A program made the translations under genes and the position numbers. DNA of 64,000 nucleotides from Prevotella sp. (lineage in GTDB: Bacteria > Bacteroidota > Bacteroidia > Bacteroidales > Bacteroidaceae): assembly GCA_024697645.1 (NCBI GenBank), contig JAILFH010000114.1, positions 1 through 64,000 of the forward strand. The letters run 5' to 3'. A model generated the notes under the pieces. The model had not been told where the DNA came from and ran no database searches. It was given only the letters and a program-made list of their open reading frames with translations. Positions 1-8,258 of this stretch are shown piece by piece (the stretch's first letter is position 1; the number at the start of each line of letters is the position of its first letter).

Positions 1-38
1 TCAACATTGTCAATGGCAAGAAGGTGCTGGTAAAGTAA
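1..38 (+). CDS. 3' end of a secreted protein with C-terminal tail ...NIVNGKKVLVK* (truncated by window start)
   Basis: Frame 3 reads NIVNGKKVLVK then TAA at 36-38; matches the tails of other proteins in the window (e.g. 1411-5505 ends GVYIVNGKKVIVK). Confidence 0.8.
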   Translation, partial: NIVNGKKVLVK

Positions 39-64
39 TTAATTAGTAAAAAGCATTACAAGAT

Positions 65-244
65 ATGAAAAAAGAATATTTTGCACCTGAAGTCAAGGTA
101 AGAAACTACGAACTTGAGAGCGCCCTCCTGGGTCTTAGCAACAATGGCGATGGCACATGGACTCAGCCCATTAATGATTCCGAAGAAGGCTCCGACGAAG
201 ACGGCCGCGCTAAGCCCTTCTCGGGAAGTGTCTGGGAAGACTAA
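65..244 (+). CDS. Small acidic peptide (59 aa), MKKEYFAPEVKVRNYELESALLGLSNNGDGTWTQPINDSEEGSDEDGRAKPFSGSVWED
   Basis: ATG at 65, TAA 242-244, directly downstream of the tail-encoding gene; similar to 5565-5750 (shared ..DG.., E/D-rich segment, G.AK....GS.VWED). Confidence 0.75.
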   Translation: MKKEYFAPEVKVRNYELESALLGLSNNGDGTWTQPINDSEEGSDEDGRAKPFSGSVWED

Positions 245-508
245 GGGCCCTACGGGCATAACTGTGCCCTTGGGCAGTTAAGAATAGTTCTGAACGGTTA
301 AGAGTTGTTCAGAATGGTCTTTTCAAAGTAACAAAGTTTGAGCTTCCCCGTTGGGGAGGCGGCTTAAGCCAAGGGGTTTAACCCTATGTTCTGAATAGTT
401 CTGAAAAGTTCAGAACGGTTAAGAGTAGTTCAGAATGGTCTTTTCAAAGTAACAAAGTAACAAGGTAACAAAGTAACAAACTTACTGTAGTTACAATAAT
501 ATCGAGAG

Positions 509-549
509 ACTGCAACATTAACCAGCAATGGTTTGTGTTGCAGTTTTTT
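509..549 (+). terminator. Rho-independent terminator ACTGCAACA-loop-TGTTGCAGT-TTTTT
   Basis: 9-bp perfect stem (509-517/536-544) followed by T-tract; near-identical copy at 5809-5849. Confidence 0.75.
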
Positions 550-648
550 CGTTTAACACCTACCATCCTACCATAACCCTTCGCAAATACCGATGAATAA
601 AGGGATGAAGGCATGGTAGGAGTTTCACAAACACCTACCATACACCTA

Positions 649-905
649 CCTAAAACCGTGCGAAGCACTTCGTTACTTTGTTACCTTGTTACCCTGTTAC
701 TTTGGAAAGGCCTAAAACCGTGCGAAGCACTTCGTTACTTTGTTACCTTGTTACCTTGTTACCCTGTTACTTTGGAAAGGCCTGAAACTGTGCGAAGCAC
801 TTCGTTACTTTGTTACCTTGTTACCCTGTTACTTTGGAAAGGCCTGAAACTGTGCAAAGCACTTCGTTACCTTGTTACTCTGTTACTTTGTTACTTTGAG
901 AAGGC
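649..905. repeat. Tandem repeat, four units of ~62/70/62/62 bp (CCTRAAACYGTGCGAAGCACTTCGTTACTTTGTTACCTTG...GGAAAGG)
   Basis: Unit starts at 649, 711, 781, 843; each contains a GCGAAGCACTTCG hairpin and a TTGTTACY octamer run. Confidence 0.85.
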
Positions 906-988
906 CAATCATAACTACTCAGAACTACTCATAACTACTCATAACCGCTCAGAACTACTCTGATCAATAGAAACCATGCCTTTTATGA

Positions 989-1120
989 AGTAATATGTCA
1001 CTTATTGCAAAGTAATATGTCACTTATTGCAAAGTAATATGTCACTTATTACAAAGTAATATGTTACTTATTACTCAGTAATATGTTACTTATTACTCGG
1101 TAATATGTTACTTATTACTT
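989..1120. repeat. Six tandem 22-bp units AGTAATATGTYACTTATTRCNM
   Basis: Units start at 989, 1011, 1033, 1055, 1077, 1099 with exact 22-bp period; later units contain AGTAATA-N7-TATTACT inverted repeat. Confidence 0.9.
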
Positions 1121-1410
1121 TTGGGGAGTACATCTTTCTATCTATTGAACGAATCCTTTCTTTGAATGTTCTTTTTCCCTTTTGCCTTATTCTCTTTGTG
1201 ATTCGGCAGGCATAATTAGTTTAAAGAAACTTAAAAGATTGCAGAAATAGCGGTTTTTAGCCTGCTGTTTCACAAAATTTTATTAATTTTGCAAAGTTTA
1301 TACGCGCACGCGTACATAATCCTATTTTAAAATAATAATAAACGTATCAAATATTTTCCGATATAATTAAAAACAATTCACATAATTAAAAACAAATCAA
1401 ACAAAACAAA

Positions 1411-4400
1411 ATGAAAAAACATTTACGTTTTCTATTGGCTTTCTTAGCCCTATTCATAGGGAGTGGGATTGCAAATGCACAGGAGGACGTGACGTCAACG
1501 TACATCACTAATCCAAGTTTTGAACTCAGTGCAGAAGGAACGACGACAAGTGCACAAGCCCTCACCTCTGGAGGCTCGTATTATGGTTGGACGCTTCCTT
1601 CTTTGGGTTCCTCTTATATAAACATCAGCATCGGCGATGCTACAACTTGTAATGGTAACGCTTTTGGCGTACCAACAGCAACTGCTGGTTCTTACTATTA
1701 TTTCGCCCGCAGAGGTTGGAACAGTTCCAGTTCTTCTGATGCTACTCTTTCCACAACTATGTCAAGTTTGCCAGTTGGTCAATATGTGCTGACCATGGAT
1801 TATAAAGGATTGGATAGTTATGATAGTGATCATTCATCACAAGGATCGTATTTTACGGTCAGTGCCGTTGAAGGTGAAACTACCTTGAATTCTGTTACAA
1901 CCAATGCATTTACTGCTGTCAATGGTAATAGTGCAGGATCTGGCAATTTTACAGGTGAATCAAATTGGCAGTCTTTAACTTTGAGTTTTGCAGTTACCAC
2001 GGCAGGTGATGTCACTTTGAATATTTTACATCATATGGTAGGTGGCGTTCGCACAGATGTCGTTATCGACAATCTTGTTTTGACCTATACAGAAACCGTC
2101 ACAGCTACCGCCGTTACTTTAAGCTCATCATCTTTGGAACTTGACTATGGCGGCTCAGCTACATTGACCGCTTCGTTCACTCCCGAAGGTGCCAACTCTG
2201 GTACTGACATCACATGGAGCACCAGTGATGAAACGGTGGCTACGGTTGCCGATGGTGTAGTTACCGCTGCTGGTCCTGGTACAGCTACTATCACGGCAAC
2301 AACATCTGGTGGTTTGACAGCTACCTGCTCAGTCACCGTAACTGATGTAACAGCTGCTGCCGCACCTGCTAACTACAGCGAGGTTGCTGCTGGCGATTTC
2401 TATATTGTGAATGCTGCCACAGGTAAGTTCCTCAGTGGTGCCAACTCATGGGGCACACAGGCATCACTTGTAGATCATGGCACACCATTCACTGTTGCTC
2501 TTGGAGATGGTGTTTATACTCTAAATTCACATTTCCAGGAGAAAACCGGTACAAACAAATGTTATTTTAATGGTACTTATGTTGATGGCAATTCAACGAA
2601 CCTCCACATTACAGCTATAAGTGATGGCAAGTATAGTATTTCCACTGCTGACGGTTCTGAATTCGTAACTGCCAACGCAAACGACAATATTGTTGCAAAT
2701 ACAGCCGCTAATGCCAATAGTGTACTCGCTCAGTGGTATTTCGTGAGCAAGGATAATCTGGAAACTACTTTGACCACAGCCACTTCTTCCGCTCCTGTAG
2801 ATGCCACCTTCTATATAGCAGACCAGAACTTTAGCCGCAACTACCTTGCTCCTGTTTATAATCAATCAACCCAGACATTGACTGCTTGTGATACCTATCC
2901 TTGGACAATGGATGCAAGTAACTACAACCTCAAGGGCGGTAATAATGACAATTTCTGCGCTGAGTCCTATCACGCTACCTTCACACTGAGTCAGAAACTC
3001 ACCGTTCCCAATGGTATGTATAAGATGCGTGCTCAGGCCGCTGAGAATGCTACTTCTCCTGTTGCAGTTGTCTATGCCAACGATGAGACTGTAGCCTTCA
3101 ATGCTATGGCCAATGGCGAAAGCTCTATGGGTGCTTGCTCCACTCAGTTCACGGCTGGTAACTATTACACCGACTGGATTACCGTTAACGTTACAGATGG
3201 CACTCTGACGGTAGGCGTGAAGAGCACAAGTTCTTCTAACTGGTGTATATGGGATAACTTCGAACTTTACTATTATGGTCTTGACCACAGTCGCTACAAT
3301 ACCATTAAGAATGCTGCTTTGGTCATTAATCCTAACTTAGATACATCAACCACTGATGCGGCGGTTGAGGCTGCTATTACAACAGAAGAAATTGACGCTG
3401 CTATCGTAAATCTACGTGCTGCATTCGTTTCCTCTCTTTCTAGGCTCACAGTTCCCGCTGATCCTGGGTACATCGACGTTACTGACGTGATGGTTGATAA
3501 CGCTTCAGTAAGCGAAAACACTGATTATTGGACTATAGAAGGAACACCTAACACTTCTTACAGCTGGGCCTTCTGCGACTACGGAGAGTGCGAGTTCTAT
3601 CAGCAGAACTTTAAGTTCTATCAGACTCTTGCTCTAGGTACTGGTACATGGGAGTTTGGCGTAACTGGTTTTCACCGTGCTGGTAACCACAGCACCTATT
3701 TCTATGCAGGTGCTACCGACAAGGTTCTCATCCCCGGTGTTGAAAGCTCTGAGGTAAACAGTATGGCTGCTGCCCAGACTTACTTTGATAACGGCAACGG
3801 TAAGGTAGCCTTGAAGTTTGCCGTTGAAGAAAAAACTGACGTCGAAATCGGTATTAACAACCAAGATACTGAAACCGATAAGTGGACCATCTTCCGCAAC
3901 TTCACCCTGAAATATTATGGAGAAGCCATCGATCTTACTCAATACGAAGAAGCATTGGCGGCTGCTGTGGAAGCTGCATCTGTTTCGAACATTCCACAAG
4001 CTGCAATAGAAGAATTAGCTAATGTCGTATCTGAGAATAATAAAGAGTATACTACCGTTTCCGATTATCAGACTGCTATCTCTAATATTGAGACAGCCAC
4101 AACTAAGGCTAAGTCATTGCAGGCTCCTTATGCTGCATATAAAACCTTGGACTCCGAAGTTCAGGCTCTCTACGATGTTGCTAAGTACGAGGAACTGACT
4201 ACCGGAGCACATAATACATTAGGTGCTGCGCTCAACACTGCTAAGACTGATATAGAGACGAAAACAACTGTTGATGATGTCAATACTGTTTATACAACAT
4301 TGAGAGCAGCTGGCGCCACATATGCTGGTGCTGCTAATCCCACAGAAGACGCCAAGTTTAACTTGACATTTATGCTTACGAACCCCGACGTTTCCTCATT

Positions 4401-5505
4401 CCCTGCATGGACTTCTCGTGAGAATGTTCCTGGATGGTATACAGAACAAACGGACGGTAACAGTCAGACTATGGTTAATGATGCCGCTACAAGTGAAGAT
4501 GGAACAAAGACTAATTTCTTTGAGTACTGGAGTGCTTCTGCCAAGGCAAATAATCTTTTCACACTCTACCAAAAGGTTACTCTTCCTGTGGGAACATATG
4601 ATATCTCATGTTATGCATTTGCTCAGGACCAGTATGCAGGAACTAACACTGTTGGCGTTTACTTCTACGCTAATGACACACAAGGTTCGTCTGTAACAAC
4701 AACCCGTTTGACTGAGGCTTCTCTTTCATTCGTAAACGATACCGAACAGGAAGTCAAGATTGGTTTGAAGGCTATCACTGGTAACTCTTATAACTGGATG
4801 GGTATTGGTTATATGGAACTCTACAAGGTTCCTGCACAAACGATGGCTCTCGATGAAACTGAAACCGAAGTGCTTTCCTCTGGTGCTTACACGACTGTTA
4901 CGTATGCTCGCACATTCTCTGCTGGTTGGAATTCTCTCGTTTTGCCATTTGCAACAACGAAGGACGAGCTTGGAGCTGATAAAGTCATTGCATTTGCTGG
5001 AACGACCACAGAAGACAACCTGAGCTATACTGCTAACTTTACTGAAGTAACTGACGCCCTCAGTCCTAATGTTCCTTATATGGTGAAGTATACGACTGTT
5101 CCGACTGAACTTTCTTTCAGCAACAAGACTGTTGCTCCTGCTACCTCGCCTGTCGCTGTAGACGGAACAAATAGTGCTTTCACCTTCACAGGAACCTATA
5201 TTGCTTATGAAAAGGGAGAAAATTCACCTATTGTTTCTGGTGACTACGTCATAGCTTCTAACGGTCTAAAGGCTGCTGCGGGTGGAAATGCTCTCAGAGC
5301 ATTCCGTGCTTACTTTAAGAATGTAAGTGGTACAACAGCTAAGCTTAACTTTGTCATCGATGGTCAGGAAACTACTGGCCTCGAGACAATCGAACTGCAA
5401 AAGGCTCTCACTGGTGATGCCATCTACAATCTCAATGGCCAGCGTGTAAACAAGGCTCAAAAGGGTGTCTATATAGTCAATGGCAAAAAGGTAATCGTAA
5501 AGTAA
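1411..5505 (+). CDS. Large secreted multidomain protein with Big_2-like domain and C-terminal tail GVYIVNGKKVIVK
   Basis: Signal peptide MKKHLRFLLAFLALFIGSGIANAQ; Ig-like segment ATAVTLSSSSLELDYGGSATLTASFTPEGA...ITWSTSDETVATVADGVVTAAGPGTATITATT; C-terminal tail. Confidence 0.85.
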   Translation: MKKHLRFLLAFLALFIGSGIANAQEDVTSTYITNPSFELSAEGTTTSAQALTSGGSYYGWTLPSLGSSYINISIGDATTCNGNAFGVPTATAGSYYYFARRGWNSSSSSDATLSTTMSSLPVGQYVLTMDYKGLDSYDSDHSSQGSYFTVSAVEGETTLNSVTTNAFTAVNGNSAGSGNFTGESNWQSLTLSFAVTTAGDVTLNILHHMVGGVRTDVVIDNLVLTYTETVTATAVTLSSSSLELDYGGSATLTASFTPEGANSGTDITWSTSDETVATVADGVVTAAGPGTATITATTSGGLTATCSVTVTDVTAAAAPANYSEVAAGDFYIVNAATGKFLSGANSWGTQASLVDHGTPFTVALGDGVYTLNSHFQEKTGTNKCYFNGTYVDGNSTNLHITAISDGKYSISTADGSEFVTANANDNIVANTAANANSVLAQWYFVSKDNLETTLTTATSSAPVDATFYIADQNFSRNYLAPVYNQSTQTLTACDTYPWTMDASNYNLKGGNNDNFCAESYHATFTLSQKLTVPNGMYKMRAQAAENATSPVAVVYANDETVAFNAMANGESSMGACSTQFTAGNYYTDWITVNVTDGTLTVGVKSTSSSNWCIWDNFELYYYGLDHSRYNTIKNAALVINPNLDTSTTDAAVEAAITTEEIDAAIVNLRAAFVSSLSRLTVPADPGYIDVTDVMVDNASVSENTDYWTIEGTPNTSYSWAFCDYGECEFYQQNFKFYQTLALGTGTWEFGVTGFHRAGNHSTYFYAGATDKVLIPGVESSEVNSMAAAQTYFDNGNGKVALKFAVEEKTDVEIGINNQDTETDKWTIFRNFTLKYYGEAIDLTQYEEALAAAVEAASVSNIPQAAIEELANVVSENNKEYTTVSDYQTAISNIETATTKAKSLQAPYAAYKTLDSEVQALYDVAKYEELTTGAHNTLGAALNTAKTDIETKTTVDDVNTVYTTLRAAGATYAGAANPTEDAKFNLTFMLTNPDVSSFPAWTSRENVPGWYTEQTDGNSQTMVNDAATSEDGTKTNFFEYWSASAKANNLFTLYQKVTLPVGTYDISCYAFAQDQYAGTNTVGVYFYANDTQGSSVTTTRLTEASLSFVNDTEQEVKIGLKAITGNSYNWMGIGYMELYKVPAQTMALDETETEVLSSGAYTTVTYARTFSAGWNSLVLPFATTKDELGADKVIAFAGTTTEDNLSYTANFTEVTDALSPNVPYMVKYTTVPTELSFSNKTVAPATSPVAVDGTNSAFTFTGTYIAYEKGENSPIVSGDYVIASNGLKAAAGGNALRAFRAYFKNVSGTTAKLNFVIDGQETTGLETIELQKALTGDAIYNLNGQRVNKAQKGVYIVNGKKVIVK

Positions 5506-5564
5506 TAATATTCTAAAGGAACGGATTCATCTCCGTTTCGAGGATTCAAATAAAAAATAAAGTC

Positions 5565-5750
5565 ATGAACAAGAAAATATATGCTATTCCAGTTATCTAT
5601 GTGAAGAACTGCCATGCTAACACTATCATGCAGTTTACTTCTGCAACCATTGACGGCAATACTGAAAGTGGATTTATTGACAACGAAACCACTGAAGACG
5701 AGGGTGGTGCAAAGTTCAATAATACTGGCAGTAACGTTTGGGAGGACTAA
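5565..5750 (+). CDS. Small acidic peptide (61 aa) ending GSNVWED, paralogue of 65-244
   Basis: MNKKIYAIPVIYVKN...IDNETTEDEGGAKFNNTGSNVWED; 60 bp downstream of 1411-5505 stop; same context as 65-244. Confidence 0.75.
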   Translation: MNKKIYAIPVIYVKNCHANTIMQFTSATIDGNTESGFIDNETTEDEGGAKFNNTGSNVWED

Positions 5751-5808
5751 CCAAAGTAACAAAGTAACTAAGTAACAAACTTACTGAAGTTACTTTATCA
5801 TACGAGAG

Positions 5809-5849
5809 ACTGCAACATGAACCAGTAATGGTTTGTGTTGCAGTTTTTT
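5809..5849 (+). terminator. Rho-independent terminator, copy of 509-549 hairpin
   Basis: ACTGCAACA...TGTTGCAGTTTTTT, 59 bp after the VWED-peptide stop. Confidence 0.75.
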
Positions 5850-5871
5850 CGTTTAAGGCCTACCATTTGCA

Positions 5872-5932
5872 AAAGTAAAAAGGTAAAAAGTAAAAAGGTA
5901 AAAAGTAAAAAGGTAAAAAGTAAAAGGATAAA
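5872..5932. repeat. A-rich tandem repeat, ~15-bp unit GTAAAAAGGTAAAAA
   Basis: Direct reading of 5872-5932. Confidence 0.85.
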
Positions 5933-6002
5933 ATCTATTCATAACCACTCAGAACTACTCTGAACCATTCTGAACCATTCTGAACTGCCGAAAGGCTTAG
6001 GC

Positions 6003-6740
6003 GATGCCCTGGGCTATGTGCTTGTAGGACTTATAGCCCGTTTTTCTGGTTGTAATTCAACGATTTCTTGTCTCATGAGGTTGTCTGGGTTATGAGCTTT
6101 TGCCCCTATAGGGCGACACAGGATGTATACAACTTAAAACCCAGGGCGTTGCCCTGGGCTATGAGCTTGTTACCCCCTTTGTTCTTAGCGTCTTCTGCTT
6201 CGACTTGGGCTTCACCAGTCTTGCAGGAGCCGAGAACTGCACCACTTAGGCGGCGTCAAAGATTATCAATCTTCGCCTTGCCCAGACCTACAGCCCGCTT
6301 CTGCAGGATGTAAAGTGTACTCTAATTCAAAGCAATGCCCATGGGTTATGTTCTTGTAAGACTTATAGCCCATTTTTCTGGTTGTAATTCTGCGATTTCT
6401 TATCTCATGAGGTTGTCTGGGCTATGAGCTTTTGCCCCTATAGGGCGACACAGGATGTATACAACTTAAAACCCAGGGCGTTGCCCTGGGCTATGTGCTT
6501 GCTGGGCTTTCAGCCCGTTTCTGCTGGATGTAAAGTGTACTCTAATTCAAAGCGATGCCCATGGGCTATGTTCTTGTAAGACTTATAGCCCGTTTTTTTC
6601 TGGTTGTAATTCTGCGATTTCTTGTCTCATGAGGTTGTCTGGGCTATGAGCTTTTGCCCCTATAGGGCGACACAGGATGTATACAACTTAAAACCCAGGG
6701 CGTTGCCCTGGGCTATGTGCTCGTTGGGCTTTCAGCCCGC
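6003..6740. repeat. Three-copy REP-like element with CCCAGGGC-GTT-GCCCTGGG palindrome and further GGGCT...AGCCC hairpins
   Basis: Perfect palindrome at 6140-6158, 6472-6490, 6694-6712; flanking ~170 bp nearly identical in each copy. Confidence 0.85.
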
Positions 6741-7057
6741 TTTTTTTGATTACACCGCTACCTCCACCGTCGCAGGCTCCCCTCATCGCTCCTTACTCGC
6801 GCTTCGCCCCCGCCTTCGGCTAACCCTTCCTTCCCGAAGGAGGGGAATGCATGGGTGCGACTTTCAACCGCAAAGAGGCGCAATATAGAGCGCCGAAGTT
6901 GTCAAATGTTGTCAAAGTTGTCTTTAAAAATCTATTAGTTTTCAGAATCCCCTTTGGCTTAGGCCGCTTCTCCGATTAACGGGGAACGCTCAAACGCAAG
7001 GGGTGGAGCGATAGCGAGGGGCGAAACCGTCACCAGAAGGAGGGGAATGGGGATTAC

Positions 7058-8158
7058 TTATTTCACTACGATTTTTTTCTCGTTGTGGGAAACAAAGACG
7101 AGAGTGCCGGGGCTGACGCCACAATTGTAGCGGGCGAGGACGGAACCATTGTTGCTGTAGCGGACGATATAGCCATCAGTGGTATAACTGGCGCCACCCG
7201 TATCAGGATCCTTGGAACGAGAACTGATGAACACTTCTCCCGAGAGTGGATCAACACCAATGGCGACTGGCGAGATGATGTCGGAACCTTCTGTGAAAGT
7301 GGTCTCCTTGCCCGTAGAAAGATTGAAAACGGTATAGGAGTTCACTTCGTTCCAGTTGGAATCGTAGGAGGAACCAATGAGATAAAGGCAACCATTGCCC
7401 AAAGCCATGTGAGTGGCATGAGTGAGAATGCTGACCTCATCTCTCTCATTGACCTGCTGAATCGTTGCTTGCACATCACCATAGTTACCCCAAGAGGCTA
7501 CGTAGAGTTCATCACCCGAAGCAATGAGTTGATTGGGGTTGGCAGCAACAATGACATCCTTCTGCTTCTTCAAAGTCTGAGCATCGAGTTTCACGAGGTT
7601 CGTATTGTAGGTGTAGTCGCTGTTCCAGGCGTTACAGACATAGACTGAACCATTGCGATAGGCAATACCCTCGAGGTTGGTACCGACAACATCAGATTTC
7701 AGCGTGACCTTCAGCGAGAGCGTGTCAATCTTCGACACTTCACCCGTATAAGACGACACATAGACAGACTCACCATCCGTACAGAGTTCACGTGGAGAAG
7801 TCACTGACACGGGCGTAAGGGCCTTCAGCGTCTTCGCATCAACAACCTCCACGCGATTCTCTTCCTGTGTGGCGATATAGAGTTTCGAACCACAAAGGAT
7901 GGCGTTGTTGGGTGTGCCACCTAATGCACGACCGTTCGCACTTTGGAACACATTGCGCGAAACCGAACCTGCTGCATAGTCAAGATAGTCGAGCGAACCA
8001 TTGACCTGACTGAAATAACTGCCTTCGTTAAGGATGAAAACACCATCGGCTACAGCCACATCCTGATACTCGATTACGAAATCATCATCGTCGTCACACG
8101 ATGTGAGGACAATGGCACCTGCAAAAAGACAGGCAAGGAGTTTAAAATACTTTTTCAT
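7058..8158 (-). CDS. YncE/DUF5074-like beta-propeller surface lipoprotein, BtuG-like
   Basis: Lipobox ..AIVLTSCDDDDD; repeated propeller-like blades (NEGSYFSQVNGSLDYLD, LYIATQEENRVEVVDAKT, SVYVCNAWNSDYTYNTNLVKLDAQT); directly downstream of riboswitch-linked BtuB-like receptor. Confidence 0.75.
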   Translation of the reverse strand: MKKYFKLLACLFAGAIVLTSCDDDDDFVIEYQDVAVADGVFILNEGSYFSQVNGSLDYLDYAAGSVSRNVFQSANGRALGGTPNNAILCGSKLYIATQEENRVEVVDAKTLKALTPVSVTSPRELCTDGESVYVSSYTGEVSKIDTLSLKVTLKSDVVGTNLEGIAYRNGSVYVCNAWNSDYTYNTNLVKLDAQTLKKQKDVIVAANPNQLIASGDELYVASWGNYGDVQATIQQVNERDEVSILTHATHMALGNGCLYLIGSSYDSNWNEVNSYTVFNLSTGKETTFTEGSDIISPVAIGVDPLSGEVFISSRSKDPDTGGASYTTDGYIVRYSNNGSVLARYNCGVSPGTLVFVSHNEKKIVVK

Positions 8159-8258
8159 TTTTTGCTTTGTTTGTTTTTGTTGTTATTATTGTTTTGATTG
8201 TTTGCTAGATGGACTAGATTTTCTAGAAGAACTAGATATACTAGAAAAACGAGATATA

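Noticed and set aside
613-963. 116-aa ORF over the 62-bp repeats
   Set aside because: Low-complexity translation of tandem TTGTTACY repeats; no start context or domain.
989-1120. Possible CRISPR array
   Set aside because: 22-bp units are contiguous with no unique spacers, and no cas genes are visible.
6068-6888. ORFs reading ..YNLKPRALPWAM.. in the REP-like region
   Set aside because: Translations of palindromic repeats; copies are conserved as DNA hairpins and differ in frame and termination.
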